From: Myxococcales bacterium | Lineage (GTDB): Bacteria > Myxococcota_A > Polyangia > Fen-1088 | DNA: 34,005 nucleotides | NCBI GenBank assembly: GCA_022184915.1 | Contig: JAGTJU010000012.1 | Location: 1-34,005, forward strand | Direction of reading: 5' to 3' | Shown: positions 8,788 through 19,266 of the stretch, piece after piece | How positions within the stretch are numbered: the stretch's first letter is position 1 | How the letters are laid out: every line of letters begins with the position of its first letter | Position numbers and translations under genes: made by a program | Notes under the pieces: model-generated | Seen by the model: the letters and a program-made list of their open reading frames with translations, nothing else | Told to the model about the DNA's origin: nothing | The model's database searches: none

Positions 8788-8844
8788 CTGAAAGGAACAG
8801 CCTACCCGAAACCTCGGCTCTGCGCTGGGGAGGAGACAGGAACG

Positions 8845-8916
8845 TGGGCGATGCAAGGTTCGAACTTGCGACTTCCACCGTGTGAAGGTGGCACTCTTCC
8901 GCTGAGTTAATCGCCC
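8845..8916 (-). tRNA. tRNA-Val (anticodon CAC)
   Basis: The 72-base cloverleaf folds completely. It has a 7-base acceptor stem (GGGCGAT/ATCGCCC) with discriminator A. The D stem is ACTC/GAGT, with GG in its loop. The anticodon stem CCACC/GGTGG carries the loop TTCACAC, so the anticodon is CAC (bases 8882-8884) and reads GUG valine codons. The T stem is GCAAG/CTTGC, with loop TTCGAAC. The 3' CCA is not encoded. A sigma-70-type promoter lies just upstream on the minus strand. Confidence 0.96.
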
Positions 8917-8920
8917 GAGA

Positions 8921-8937
8921 CTGCCTGCGAGAGGCAG
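8921..8937 (-). repeat. Hairpin in the tRNA-Val leader
   Basis: CTGCCT and AGGCAG form a perfect 6-base-pair stem around a 5-base loop. It occupies nearly the whole predicted 20-base leader between the transcription start (about 8937) and the tRNA 5' end, so the precursor would begin with this hairpin just before the RNase P site. Confidence 0.5.
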
Positions 8938-8943
8938 AAGGAG

Positions 8944-8972
8944 GAATTAATCCGAAACCTTGGGTCTGTCAA
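8944..8972 (-). promoter_or_regulatory. Sigma-70-type promoter of tRNA-Val
   Basis: On the minus strand a perfect -35 TTGACA (8972-8967) is followed by a 17-base spacer and TAATTC (8949-8944) as -10. Predicted start is about 8937, some 20 bases before the tRNA. Confidence 0.5.
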
Positions 8973-9053
8973 TCTCGCAAACGACGCCCAAGGTGAGTTT
9001 ATCGCAGCACAGCCGGCGCGCGAAGCCCCGCGTCCTTGGCCCGGGCAGAGGTG

Positions 9054-10328
9054 CTAGTCGAGAAGCTGCTGGATCTTGGCTTCCAGGCTGTTGACGTCGA
9101 CCTCCAGCTGCTGCTCGGCCTCCAAGTCTTTGAGCGCCAACTTGCCCGTGGCCAGCTCGTTGTCGCCCACGATGAGGGCAAGCCGCGCCCTCATTTTCGC
9201 GGCGCGCTTGAGCTGGTTTTTGAGCCCCGTGGGGCGGTGTTCCACCTCGACACGAATGCCCTTGAGACGCAAGTCCTGGGCTTTGCGCACGGCCCAGGCG
9301 TAGGCCGCGTCTCCCAGGGGAGCGATGAACACGTTCACGGGGGACTCGAAGCTCTCGGGTGGCTCCGCAATGGCCAGGAGCACCCGCTCTACGCCCATGC
9401 CGAACCCCAGCGCGGGGGTTTTGGGCCCGCCCAGCGATTCGATGAGATAGTCGTAGCGGCCGCCGCCGCAGAGCGTGTTCTGCGCACCCAAGTCGCCAGA
9501 GGTCGCCTTGATCTCGAAGATGACCCCCGTGTAGTAGTCGAGCCCGCGCACGAGCCGTGGGTCGACCCGGGCGTTCACGCCCAGATTTTTCAGCAAGTCC
9601 TGGAACCGGGCAAACGAAGCCTTCGACGCCTCGCCCAGGTGGTCGATGAGGTAGGGAGCCCCGGCGCAGAGCTCCTGGGTGCCCTCATCCTTCGAGTCCA
9701 AAATGCGCAAGGGGTTGGTCTCGAGGCGCCGGCGGCTGTCTTCGTCGAGCCGGCTCGCATGCTGGCGGAAGTAGGCCTGGAGCGCGTCCCGGTAGGCGGC
9801 GCGTTCGTCAGGCTCTCCCAGCGTGTTCACCACGACGTCCAGGCTGGCCTCGGGCAGGCCGACCTCGCTCAGCAGCTTCACCAGCATGCCCACCATCTCG
9901 GCGTCGATCCCGGGGGAGGGAAGACCGATGACCTCGGCACCAATTTGGTGGAACTGACGCAAACGTCCCCGTTGGGCGCGCTCGTGGCGAAACATGGGGC
10001 CCATGTAGAACCACCGTGTCACGGGTTCCTTGTGCCATTGGGCCTGGGCGATGTACGCCCGCACCGCGCTGGCCGTGCCCTCAGGCCGTAGGCTGACCGA
10101 GCGGCCGTCGCGATCCTCGAAGGTGTACATCTGTTTCTCCACCACGTCGGTGGTCTCGCCCACACCCCGCTGGAAGAGGTTCGTGTACTCGAGAAGGGGC
10201 GTTCGCAGCTCGCGGTACGCATAGGCATCGAGCAGCATGCGGGCCCGCTCCTCCACGAACTGCCACTTGGCAACCTCAGGGGCCAGGATGTCGTTCATTC
10301 CTTTGACGGTCGCGGGCGTGTCTGCCAT
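9054..10328 (-). CDS. hisS: Histidyl-tRNA synthetase
   Basis: This 424-residue class II aminoacyl-tRNA synthetase charges tRNA-His in the cytoplasm. The N terminus VKGMNDILAPE is diagnostic. Motif 1 (LRTPLLEYTNLFQRGVGE), motif 2 (FYMGPMFRHERAQRGRLRQF), the HisA signature LVRGLDYYTG and motif 3 (GFGMGVERVLLAI) appear in order. The C-terminal ~90 residues are the anticodon-binding domain. The ATG at 10328 has no clear Shine-Dalgarno; an extended -10-like TGCTAGAAC ends 10 bases before it. It follows the CinA-like gene on the same strand after 78 bases and precedes tRNA-Val. Confidence 0.97.
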   Translation of the reverse strand: MADTPATVKGMNDILAPEVAKWQFVEERARMLLDAYAYRELRTPLLEYTNLFQRGVGETTDVVEKQMYTFEDRDGRSVSLRPEGTASAVRAYIAQAQWHKEPVTRWFYMGPMFRHERAQRGRLRQFHQIGAEVIGLPSPGIDAEMVGMLVKLLSEVGLPEASLDVVVNTLGEPDERAAYRDALQAYFRQHASRLDEDSRRRLETNPLRILDSKDEGTQELCAGAPYLIDHLGEASKASFARFQDLLKNLGVNARVDPRLVRGLDYYTGVIFEIKATSGDLGAQNTLCGGGRYDYLIESLGGPKTPALGFGMGVERVLLAIAEPPESFESPVNVFIAPLGDAAYAWAVRKAQDLRLKGIRVEVEHRPTGLKNQLKRAAKMRARLALIVGDNELATGKLALKDLEAEQQLEVDVNSLEAKIQQLLD

Positions 10329-10406
10329 GGCGCCGCCGGTTCTAGCAGGTAACCCGGCCGTGGGGCAGAGCCCGGGGCGAGGTTCCGGGGGCCCGGGACC
10401 GCTTCG

Positions 10407-11213
10407 CTACTCGCTACGCACGACCAGGGTGCCGAGGCGGCCCATGAGCTCAGCCACCGCCGCCTCGAGCCGATCGGGGCTTCGGCTGTCGAGCGTCACC
10501 TTCACCATGTAGTCAGTGGCGTGAATGTGAGGGTAGGAGCCGACAGAGACCTCGGCGTAGGCCGCTACCACGGCATCCAGGTGGTGGGCGATCCGACCCT
10601 CGGTGTCGTTCACGTACAGGGCCCGGCCGTGGATGGGATCTGTGGCCAATCGGTCCGCGATGAGGTCGAATTTGCGCTGCAGAATGGCGGGCACCCCCGG
10701 CAACACGAAGACGTTCTTCACGGCTACCACGGGCCATACGCTCACCGCCTCCACGGGCCCGTAGTGCAGCTCGGCCCCTTCGGGAAGATCCGCCATGCGA
10801 AGGTCTCGCTCACTGAACCGCTCGCCGAGGCTGTGGCGGATGAGGGAAGACAGATCGGGGTGTCTCGCCAGCTTCATGCCGAACGCTTCGGCGACGGCAG
10901 GCATCGTCACGTCGTCGTGTGTTGCGCCCACACCGCCCGATGTGAATACGTGTGTAAAGCGCGCGGACAATGCGCGTACGGCCGCGACGATCTCTTCGGG
11001 CTCGTCGGGCACCACCTCGATTCGTCGCGTCACGACCCCGAGCGCCCGCAGCGCCTTGACCAAAAAACGGGCGTTCTCGTCCTCCACTTTTCCCGAGAGC
11101 AGCTCTTCCCCGATGAGCAAGATCGCGGCAGTGGGCCCGCGGAGGACGGACGTGGCGGGCCCCTCGGACGAACGTGCCGAAGCGGAAGGCGGGAGCGACG
11201 ATTCTTGGGTCAC
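10407..11213 (-). CDS. CinA N-terminal/MoaB-Mog-like (molybdopterin-binding domain) protein
   Basis: This 268-residue protein has one MoCF_biosynth (MoaB/Mog-type) domain: AAILLIGEELLSGKVEDENA (about 29-48), VPDEPEEIVAAVRAL, and the signature TSGGVGATHDDVT (about 91-103). The downstream region, including VKNVFVLPGVPAILQRKFD, matches the N-terminal half of CinA-family proteins. The C-terminal nicotinamide-nucleotide amidase domain is absent, so only the nucleotide/pterin-binding part is present. Related single-domain proteins are annotated as competence/damage-inducible protein A or as FAD-synthase-like. The precise reaction is unknown. The GTG start at 11213 lies 8 bases after a TATTCT box, with no Shine-Dalgarno. 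Confidence 0.85.
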   Translation of the reverse strand: MTQESSLPPSASARSSEGPATSVLRGPTAAILLIGEELLSGKVEDENARFLVKALRALGVVTRRIEVVPDEPEEIVAAVRALSARFTHVFTSGGVGATHDDVTMPAVAEAFGMKLARHPDLSSLIRHSLGERFSERDLRMADLPEGAELHYGPVEAVSVWPVVAVKNVFVLPGVPAILQRKFDLIADRLATDPIHGRALYVNDTEGRIAHHLDAVVAAYAEVSVGSYPHIHATDYMVKVTLDSRSPDRLEAAVAELMGRLGTLVVRSE

Positions 11214-11221
11214 GACCCGCC

Positions 11222-11227
11222 AGAATA
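11222..11227 (-). promoter_or_regulatory. -10 box 8 bases before the CinA-like start
   Basis: TATTCT on the minus strand is followed by 8 bases and the GTG start. This geometry puts the transcription start at or beside the start codon. No good -35 is visible at 16-18 bases. Confidence 0.35.
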
Positions 11228-11384
11228 CTGCACGGCTTCACCCTGCGCCCGACCGGGCAGCGCTGGCTCTCTCGCGCGGCCCCGTCGTCGGTTTCGAGAC
11301 GCTGACTTGACACGGGGGGCCCAGGTGGGGCCAGATTCGCGCACTCACCAACCCTTGTTCTTCGTTTCCTCCCAAGAGGTGTTC

Positions 11385-12317
11385 ATGCATCGGCAGCAAC
11401 CCGTCTCGCTTCTCGTCGTCGGCTCGGCGCTCTTCGTGGCCTCCTGTGTGACCGTTCATGCTCAGCCTTTACGGGCGGCTGGCCCGGGTCCCTTGCCGCC
11501 CGCCGCGCAGACCTTCGGGGCGCCCGACGCGCAGGTCGGAGCCGGAGGCGCGGCGCCCGCAGAGGGGGAACCGCGTGCGGAGGGGCCCGCCCTGCCCGAG
11601 ACCGAAGGCGTAGCACCGGTCGCTCCGGACGTGTCGCCCGCCATGCCCCCTCACCACATGGCAGCGAGGCCGGGCTGTGGCCACGGGGCCCCATGCCCCC
11701 GCTGCGCGGGCCGGGGTGGCCCCCCCATGGAGGGCGAGGGGCACGGGCCCACGGACCACCAGAAAGTCGTGGGCCGCTGGGGCATCGAGGCGCGCAGCCT
11801 CGAAACTGTCGAAACGTCTCCCAAGAACCCCGAAACGTCGGACTGCACCGGGGAGGCCTGCCGCCAGCTGCGGCTCACCTCGATCGGAATTCGCCGCTGG
11901 CATACGGAGTCTTACGCCTACAGCGCCGGACTGGCGCTCGCGATGGGAGGCGGAAGCAATGCGGATGGCGCGAGCTGGGACGTTCATTTCGGTGTGGGAC
12001 CCACCGTAGGGGCCTACTTCCTTCTGTCCCAGTGGAAGCACCTGGCGATCAGCGCCACGCCCCAGCTCGGCATGCTGTACTTCGCCCCTTCCGGTAGCGG
12101 CAACAAGACCTTCACCGTGGACGTCCAGGGCAAGGTAGAGGCCGAGCTTCAGCTCGGATTCATGGGCCTGCCCGGCCTGGCGGTGGGCACCGACGCGGGC
12201 ATCGGCTTCAAGTACAAGCGTGTCTCGGATGAATTTTCCCGCTGGACGGTCGGCACCGTGGGGCCGGGCAGCCTGTGGGGTATCGTGACGAACGCATTCG
12301 TGCGCTACTACCTGTAG
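11385..12317 (+). CDS. Exported outer-membrane-barrel-like protein with Cys/His-rich linker (unknown function)
   Basis: This 310-residue protein is not recognised as a named family. A signal sequence is clear: basic MHRQQ, a hydrophobic core, then either a lipobox VAS-C (Cys21) or a signal-peptidase I site after VHA (26). Residues about 27-90 are Pro/Ala/Glu-rich. Residues about 88-128 carry a His/Cys/Gly-rich patch including PGCGHGAPCPRC. The C-terminal ~150 residues alternate polar and aromatic strands (GIRRWHTESYAYSAGLAL, FGVGPTVGAYFLLS, ending VRYYL) like an outer-membrane beta-barrel. ATG 11385 is preceded by AAGAGGT at 4 bases. The gene stands alone, divergent from the CinA-like gene and 32 bases before pyrR. 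Confidence 0.75.
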   Translation: MHRQQPVSLLVVGSALFVASCVTVHAQPLRAAGPGPLPPAAQTFGAPDAQVGAGGAAPAEGEPRAEGPALPETEGVAPVAPDVSPAMPPHHMAARPGCGHGAPCPRCAGRGGPPMEGEGHGPTDHQKVVGRWGIEARSLETVETSPKNPETSDCTGEACRQLRLTSIGIRRWHTESYAYSAGLALAMGGGSNADGASWDVHFGVGPTVGAYFLLSQWKHLAISATPQLGMLYFAPSGSGNKTFTVDVQGKVEAELQLGFMGLPGLAVGTDAGIGFKYKRVSDEFSRWTVGTVGPGSLWGIVTNAFVRYYL

Positions 12318-12349
12318 TCAGACCCTCGTCACGAGCATAAGGTTAGGTC

Positions 12350-12922
12350 GTGCCCTGGAAGCCTCCTCCCGATGCCGTGTTCACCGTTCGCTCGGTGGTG
12401 CTCGACGAAGTGGCCGTGAGCCGCGTTTTGCGGCGCATGGCCTACGAGATCGCCGAGCGGGCGGGGCCCAACGTCTACCTGGTCGGCATCCAGACGGGGG
12501 GCGCCCATCTGGCGGCCCGGATGGCGAAGATCCTGGCTCACGACGCCGACCCCCACGGCAAGCCGCGGCTGGGCGCGGTCGACATCACGCTCTACCGCGA
12601 CGACTTGTACCTCGGACAGCCAAAACAGGAGCTGGGCCGCACGGATCTGCCGGAGTCGGTCGACGGCCAAACGGTGGTGCTGGTCGACGACGTCTTGTAC
12701 ACGGGGCGCACCGTGCGCGCGGCCATGGACGTGCTCCTCGACTACGGGAGAGCCCGGGCCATTCACCTGGCCGTGATGGTCGACCGCGGCAACCGTGAGC
12801 TGCCCATCCAACCGGATTTTGTCGGGGTGCGGGTACCCACCGGACCGAATGAATCCGTTCGCGTGATGTTGCAGGAACGTGGCGAGACGGACCAGGTGGT
12901 GTTGCGCGAGAAAGTAGGGTAA
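12350..12922 (+). CDS. pyrR: PyrR bifunctional pyrimidine regulator/uracil phosphoribosyltransferase
   Basis: This 190-residue type I phosphoribosyltransferase matches PyrR, including the PRPP loop [17 protein letters not shown] (109-125) and the [11 protein letters not shown] segment (78-88). PyrR binds pyr mRNA in Bacillus to promote attenuation and can also make UMP from uracil. Here only 32 bases separate it from the preceding stop, with no room for an attenuator, so RNA regulation at this spot is not supported by the sequence. The GTG start at 12350 is preceded by AAGG. It heads the pyrR-pyrB-abcF run; pyrB starts 10 bases after its end. Confidence 0.95.
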   Translation: MPWKPPPDAVFTVRSVVLDEVAVSRVLRRMAYEIAERAGPNVYLVGIQTGGAHLAARMAKILAHDADPHGKPRLGAVDITLYRDDLYLGQPKQELGRTDLPESVDGQTVVLVDDVLYTGRTVRAAMDVLLDYGRARAIHLAVMVDRGNRELPIQPDFVGVRVPTGPNESVRVMLQERGETDQVVLREKVG

Positions 12923-12932
12923 ACGAGGCGCC

Positions 12933-13883
12933 GTGATCGCCCCGGCTTTCTCGCATCGCCACCTGCTGGGCCTCGAAGGCCTGTCCGCCGACGACCTCAC
13001 CACGGTCCTCGATCTATCGGATCGCTTCCTCGAGGTCGCCGAGCGGCCCATCAAGAAGGTGCCCACGCTGCGGGGCAAAACGGTGATCAACCTTTTCCTC
13101 GAGGCCAGCACCCGCACCCGCACGAGTTTCGAACTGGCGGCCAAGCGGCTCTCGGCCGACGCCGTGAACATCTCGGGGGCGGCGTCATCGACCGTCAAGG
13201 GTGAAACCCTCATCGACACGGCCAAGAACCTCGACGCGATGGCGCCCGATGTCATCGTCATTCGGCATGCCCAGGCGGGGTCGGCGGCGATGTTGGCTCC
13301 CCACACCCGGGCCGCCATCGTGAACGCCGGGGACGGGGCTCATGAACACCCCACGCAGGGGCTGCTCGACGCTAGCACCATTCGGGCGCACAAAAGGCGG
13401 ATCGAGGGGCTCTCGGTCTGCATTTGCGGCGACATCGCCAACAGCCGCGTGGCGCGCTCGAACATCTTCGCGCTGCGCACCCTCGGCGCCCACGTCCGGG
13501 TGGCGGGCCCGCGCACCTTGCTGCCGCTCGGCATCGAGAAGATGGGCGTGGACGTGTTCGATTCCCTCGACCAGGGCATCGAGGGCGCCGACGTGGTGAT
13601 GATGTTGCGCATTCAGATGGAGCGGCAGGCTGGTGGCCGCTTCCCCAACGCGCGCGAGTATTCCCGCTATTTCGGGCTCAATGCCCGCCGCCTGAGCCGA
13701 GCGAAGCCTGACGCCATCGTGATGCACCCGGGCCCCATGAACCGCGGGGTCGAGATCGATCCCACCGTGGCCGACAGTGGCCGTGCGGTGATTCTGGAAC
13801 AAGTGGCGCGCGGGGTGGCCGTGCGGATGGCGGTCTTGTATCTGTTGGCAGGCGGCAAGGATGCCGACGGCCACGGGCAATGA
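12933..13883 (+). CDS. pyrB: Aspartate carbamoyltransferase catalytic subunit
   Basis: This 316-residue enzyme of de novo pyrimidine synthesis joins carbamoyl phosphate and aspartate. The carbamoyl-phosphate site STRTRTSFE (59-67), the HPTQ motif (in [12 protein letters not shown], about 135-146) and HPGPMNRG near residue 269 are intact. No pyrI regulatory subunit is seen, which fits the class with PyrR/PyrC partners. The start is GTG at 12933; just beyond is [13 protein letters not shown], the usual N terminus. Its stop overlaps the ABC-F start (ATGA, 13880-13883). Confidence 0.97.
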   Translation: MIAPAFSHRHLLGLEGLSADDLTTVLDLSDRFLEVAERPIKKVPTLRGKTVINLFLEASTRTRTSFELAAKRLSADAVNISGAASSTVKGETLIDTAKNLDAMAPDVIVIRHAQAGSAAMLAPHTRAAIVNAGDGAHEHPTQGLLDASTIRAHKRRIEGLSVCICGDIANSRVARSNIFALRTLGAHVRVAGPRTLLPLGIEKMGVDVFDSLDQGIEGADVVMMLRIQMERQAGGRFPNAREYSRYFGLNARRLSRAKPDAIVMHPGPMNRGVEIDPTVADSGRAVILEQVARGVAVRMAVLYLLAGGKDADGHGQ

Positions 13884-15823
13884 TCTCCCTCCAGAATCTG
13901 AGCAAGGAATTTTCCTCCCGCGTGCTGTTCGAGGGCGTGTCCCTCCAGCTCAACGCAGGATCCCGCTACGGCGTGGTAGGGGCCAACGGCTCGGGAAAGA
14001 GCACGTTCATGCGCGTGCTGGCCGGTGATGAGCCTGCTTCCGGGGGCAGCTTCACGATCCCGAAGCGGGCCCGCATGGGTGTCCTACGCCAGGATCGCTT
14101 CCTCGCTGACGAGGAAATCATCTTGGACCTCGCCATGCGCGGTGATCTCGCGGTGTTCGAGGCCTTGGCGCGGCAAAAGGCGCTCGCCGAAGGGCGGCTG
14201 GAGCTCGATCCAACGCAGCTCACCGCCATCGAAGACGTCCTGGCGGCCCACGATGGCTACACCCTCGAGGCCCGCTCGAGCCGCGTGCTCGAGGGTCTTG
14301 GCATTCCCGTTCCGTCGCATCGCCTGCCGCTCGGCACCCTGTCCGGCGGATTCAAGCTGCGCGTGCTTTTGGCCCAGGTGCTCGTGGGGGGAGCCGATCT
14401 GCTCCTGCTCGACGAGCCCACGAACCACCTCGACATCTTGACGATTCGCTGGCTCGAGCGCTTCTTGGCGAGCTACGAGGGCTGCGCGCTCATCATTTCT
14501 CACGACCAGCGTTTCCTCAACAACGTCACGACCCACACGCTGGACGTCGACTACCAAACCATCTCGCTTTACACGGGTAACTTCAGCAGCTTCGAGCTTC
14601 AGAAAAAGGCGATTCGCGAGCAGAAAGAGACCGCGATCGAACGCGCACAGGAGGAAATTGCTCGCAAAAAAGCCTTCGTCGAGCGCTTCGGGGCCAAGGC
14701 GACCAAGGCCTCGCAGGCGCAAAGCCGCTTGCGCCAGATCGAGAAGATCGAAGTGGAGGAGTTGGTCTCGTCCTCGCGTCGCGCCCCGCATCTGAGATTC
14801 GAGCAAAACCGGCCGAGCGGCCGTGAGGTGTTGGCGCTCGAGGGCATCAGCAAGGCCTACGGAGACAAACAAGTTTTGAAGAACGTCTCGGTGACGGTGC
14901 GACGGGGTGAACGCGTCGGCATCATCGGGGCCAACGGGCTCGGGAAATCCACGCTGCTCCGCGTGGCCGTGGGTCGTCTGCCGCCGAACGTGGGCGACGT
15001 GAGGTGGGGGCACGAGACACACGTGGGCTACTTCCCGCAGGATCATCACGAGCTGCTCGAGGATCCCCAGGCCACGCCCTTCGAGATCCTCTACGGCCTG
15101 TGTCCGGCCGAAACGGTGAGCTACGTTCGGGGCCAGTTGGGGCGTGTGCTCTTCTCTGGCGACGACGTGGGCAAGCGGGTGGGGCTACTCTCGGGCGGTG
15201 AGGCGGCGCGGCTCATCTTCGCCTGTTTGTCGGTCAAAAAGCCGAACGTGCTCGTGCTGGACGAGCCCACCAATCACCTCGACATGGAGACGATCGAGGC
15301 GCTCATCGAGGCGCTCAAGGCGTACCCGGGCACGGTCGTGTTCGTCTCCCACGATCGCTGGTTCGTTTCGGAGCTTGCGACGCGCATCATCGAGTTGACG
15401 CCCGAGGGACTGAAAGACTTCCCCGGCGGCTACGAGGCGTACCTCGAACGCTGCGGCGACGACCACCTCGATGCCGACGCCGTGGCAGAAAAGGCCCGCA
15501 GGGCGAAATTGGCCGAACAAGCGCAGAAGGGCGAGGGCGCAACGCTGTCTTGGGAGGAGCAGAAGCGCCGCCGCAACCGCCAAGCGCAGCTACCCAAGCT
15601 GCGCGACAAAGCGCTGGCCGCCATCGAGGAGGCGGAGGCACGAAAGAAGCAGATTCAGGAGATCTTCTTCGACGCGGGCTTTTACCAAAAGACCAGCTTC
15701 GACGAGATCGAACGTCTGCAGGCCGAGCAGAAGGCGCTCGACGCGAAGCTCGAAGCCTTGATGGCGGAATGGGAACAAATCGAGACGGAGCTGGCGGCGC
15801 TCGCAGGCGAAGGCGAGGTCTGA
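13880..15823 (+). CDS. ABC-F family ATPase (YbiT/Uup-like translation factor)
   Basis: This 647-residue soluble protein has two tandem ABC ATPase domains and no membrane segments. First domain: Walker [10 protein letters not shown] (about 34-42), signature [13 protein letters not shown], Walker [14 protein letters not shown] charged helical linker of about 80 residues ([10 protein letters not shown] onward) matches the ABC-F P-site interaction motif. Second domain: [32 protein letters not shown] and the VSHDRWF histidine. Residues about 510-647 form a Lys/Glu-rich coiled coil as in Uup. ABC-F proteins act on ribosomes, relieving stalls or conferring antibiotic resistance; a housekeeping role is more likely here. 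It is coupled to pyrB by a 4-base overlap, an unusual place for it. Confidence 0.93.
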   Translation: MISLQNLSKEFSSRVLFEGVSLQLNAGSRYGVVGANGSGKSTFMRVLAGDEPASGGSFTIPKRARMGVLRQDRFLADEEIILDLAMRGDLAVFEALARQKALAEGRLELDPTQLTAIEDVLAAHDGYTLEARSSRVLEGLGIPVPSHRLPLGTLSGGFKLRVLLAQVLVGGADLLLLDEPTNHLDILTIRWLERFLASYEGCALIISHDQRFLNNVTTHTLDVDYQTISLYTGNFSSFELQKKAIREQKETAIERAQEEIARKKAFVERFGAKATKASQAQSRLRQIEKIEVEELVSSSRRAPHLRFEQNRPSGREVLALEGISKAYGDKQVLKNVSVTVRRGERVGIIGANGLGKSTLLRVAVGRLPPNVGDVRWGHETHVGYFPQDHHELLEDPQATPFEILYGLCPAETVSYVRGQLGRVLFSGDDVGKRVGLLSGGEAARLIFACLSVKKPNVLVLDEPTNHLDMETIEALIEALKAYPGTVVFVSHDRWFVSELATRIIELTPEGLKDFPGGYEAYLERCGDDHLDADAVAEKARRAKLAEQAQKGEGATLSWEEQKRRRNRQAQLPKLRDKALAAIEEAEARKKQIQEIFFDAGFYQKTSFDEIERLQAEQKALDAKLEALMAEWEQIETELAALAGEGEV

Positions 15824-15916
15824 GGTCGCCGCTCGGCGCCCCCGAGGCCGGGGCGGGTCCCCACACCCACCTGCTTCGTCGGTCGAGGCGCAATGCGTTG
15901 AAAATGTCATCTGCAA

Positions 15917-15934
15917 GGGTGCACACCCGCACCC
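15917..15934 (+). repeat. Inverted repeat upstream of pyrC
   Basis: GGGTGC and GCACCC form perfect 6-base arms around ACACCC, in the 194-base gap between the ABC-F gene and pyrC, about 46 bases before the candidate -35. It could be an operator; function is unknown. Nearer the ABC-F stop, CCCCG-AGGC-CGGGG (15840-15853) could form a hairpin, but no T-run follows. Confidence 0.3.
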
Positions 15935-15980
15935 AGGCGCAGCTTCTGGGGGCTCGGTAGGCCAGCGACCAACATCTCGG

Positions 15981-16009
15981 TTGACACCCGCCACCGCACC
16001 CAATAAACG
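15981..16009 (+). promoter_or_regulatory. Sigma-70-type promoter abutting pyrC
   Basis: A perfect -35 TTGACA (15981-15986) is followed by a 17-base spacer and TAAACG (16004-16009). The pyrC ATG begins 8 bases later, so the predicted mRNA would have a leader of only about two bases. No Shine-Dalgarno is present. The gene may therefore be transcribed apart from pyrRB. Confidence 0.45.
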
Positions 16010-16017
16010 CTTGGGCC

Positions 16018-17324
<1,307 letters not shown>

Positions 17325-17328
<4 letters not shown>

Positions 17329-18506
17329 GCGACACATCAACGGTACACACCCCGGAACACGGATCGATGGAAGAACTGTCTGGATCTCCCGCCCTGCTGG
17401 CTCTCGAAGACGGAACCGTATTTCGGGGACAGGGCTTCGGCGCCGAGACCGACGGCTTTGGCGAGCTGGTGTTCAACACGGCGATCACCGGCTACCAGGA
17501 GGTCCTGACCGATCCGTCGTACAAGGGCCAGATTGTGCTCATGACGGCGCCGCAGATCGGCAATGTGGGCATCAATCCCGAAGACTTCGAGTCCCGGCAG
17601 CCCTTTGCTTCGGGATTCGTGGTTCGCGAGCTCTCCGCGCGCGTGTCGAACTGGCGCGCCACCGGGTCGCTCGGGGCCTTGATGGCCAAGTACAACGTGG
17701 CCGGCATCTCAGGCATCGACACCCGTGCGGTCACACGCCGGTTGCGCATCTCGGGGGCCCAAAGGGCCATCGTCACGCGCAACGTGAACGAGCCCGAGGC
17801 CGCCGTGCGCAAGGCCAAGGCCGCGCCCTCGATGGAGGGTTGCGACCTGGCCGAAACGGTCACCACGCCCGAGATCTACGCCTGGAACGAGGGTTTGTGG
17901 CAGGCCCCCGGCACCGCTACGCCGCTTCCGGCCGACAAGCACCACGTGGTGGCCTACGACTTCGGCATCAAGCGGGGCATCCTGCGGCACCTGCGCCAGG
18001 CGGGCTGCCGGGTGACGGTCGTGCCGGCCCATACCTCTGCCAAGGAGGTTCTCTCCCTCAAACCGTCGGGCGTGTTTCTCTCGAACGGACCGGGCGACCC
18101 CGCCCCGGTTGCTTACGGCATCGAAGCCGTCAAGGAGCTCGTGGCCTCGAAGACTCCGCTGTTCGGCATCTGCCTCGGTCATCAGATCCTGGGTCTCGCC
18201 CTGGGAGGCAAGACCTACAAGCTGAAGTTCGGCCATCACGGAGCCAACCACCCGGTCATGGACATGTCGACGGGCAAGGTGGAGATCACCTCGCAGAACC
18301 ACGGCTTCTGCGTCGACGTGGACTCCCTGGCCGGCAAAGCCGTTCTGACCCACGTCAACCTCAACGACCGTACGGTGGAGGGCCTACGGCACGAGCAGCT
18401 GCCCGTGTTCAGCGTGCAGTACCACCCCGAAGCGTCCCCGGGTCCGAACGACGCTGGATACTTGTTTGGCCGCTTCGTCCGCCTCATGGACGAAAACACG
18501 CGGTGA
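17325..18506 (+). CDS. carA: Carbamoyl phosphate synthase small (glutaminase) subunit
   Basis: This 393-residue subunit frees ammonia from glutamine for the large subunit, feeding arginine and pyrimidine synthesis. The N-terminal CPSase_sm domain (about 22-160, with [20 protein letters not shown]) is followed by a class I glutamine amidotransferase domain: nucleophile Cys283 in GICLGHQ and His367/Glu369 in QYHPEA. GTG 17325 is chosen because CAGGAG lies 8 bases upstream. About 20 extra N-terminal residues precede the conserved start ALLALEDGT. carB is not in the window. The stop overlaps the next gene (GTGA). Confidence 0.97.
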
Positions 18507-19234
18507 GCGACGCGACGGATTCGCAGGGGGCCTCGCCGTCTGCGGGCGTGGCCGTGCTGCACAGGATCGCCGAGCAGCTCGTCGCGCGCCACGCAGAGGG
18601 GGCCTACCGCGAGGAGGCCCTGAGGGCCAAGGCCGAGTACTTCGACCACGCTGGCAAGGTGTTCGACGACGACGGGGACATATTCGAGAGCCGTCTTGCG
18701 GCCTTCCTCGAGTGGTACGTCCTCGAGCGACCCCTGGAGGGCGTGGGCGCGCCCCCCGCTCTCGTTTGGCTCGAACGAGAAGCGAACGCCCAAGGTGGCG
18801 TTCCCTCGGAGACGGCACGCGCTTTGGCAGCGCTGTGCAGCAGCCACCGCAGCCTCTTCGACGTGGGGACCGTCACGGATGACACCGTCGAACTCGAGGA
18901 CCTCCTCGGGGGGGCGCGGTTCGTGGTGACCGAACGTCGCAGCACCGTGGGCTTCGAGGAGGGGCAGATCGTCGAGGCCCGCTTGCTGTGGGACGGTGAG
19001 CGGGTCGTCTTTGGCAAGACGTTTCTGTTTCACCCTCGTGAAGCTCGCCAGGAAGTCCTCGCTCACGTCGACGGCGCCCTCGCCGCCGGGGTGTCTCCGA
19101 AGGAGGTAGTTTTTCAGCTCGCCCGCCTTCACTTGCGCTGGCACCGCAGCCGGCACATCTCGGCGGTGCGCATTTACGGCGAATCCAGAGTAGGGGAGCC
19201 GCGGAGCGCGCTCGCTCCCGAAGCCACTCCCTGA
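18503..19234 (+). CDS. Unknown protein translationally coupled to carA
   Basis: I do not recognise this 243-residue protein. It starts at GTG 18503 inside the carA stop (GTGA) and uses typical codons for the region. No signal peptide or membrane helix is visible. The N-terminal half looks helical and acidic ([36 protein letters not shown]). The middle region ([40 protein letters not shown]) looks beta-rich, like a small barrel. The C-terminal half has helices ([36 protein letters not shown]). The coupling to carA suggests co-expression with pyrimidine/arginine genes, but a role cannot be named. It may be a lineage-specific conserved gene. Confidence 0.8.
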   Translation: MSDATDSQGASPSAGVAVLHRIAEQLVARHAEGAYREEALRAKAEYFDHAGKVFDDDGDIFESRLAAFLEWYVLERPLEGVGAPPALVWLEREANAQGGVPSETARALAALCSSHRSLFDVGTVTDDTVELEDLLGGARFVVTERRSTVGFEEGQIVEARLLWDGERVVFGKTFLFHPREARQEVLAHVDGALAAGVSPKEVVFQLARLHLRWHRSRHISAVRIYGESRVGEPRSALAPEATP

Positions 19235-19254
19235 TCGCGGGCCCTTGGCCCGTG

Positions 19255-19260
19255 TACACT
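19255..19260 (+). promoter_or_regulatory. -10 box six bases before coaBC
   Basis: TACACT is followed by six bases and the ATG at 19267, so the transcript would start at the A of the start codon or next to it. No Shine-Dalgarno is present. The -35 region (CTGATC) is weak. Confidence 0.4.
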
Positions 19261-19266
19261 GCGTGC

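Noticed and set aside
8788-8856. N-terminal extension of the peroxiredoxin to 8856
   Set aside because: It would overlap the tRNA-Val 3' end, and the added residues are not part of the family.
11307-11338. TTGACA at 11307 as promoter for the exported barrel-like gene
   Set aside because: No acceptable -10 lies 16-18 bases downstream; the best, AGATTC, is 20 bases away. That gene has a normal Shine-Dalgarno, so a promoter is likely, but I cannot place it.
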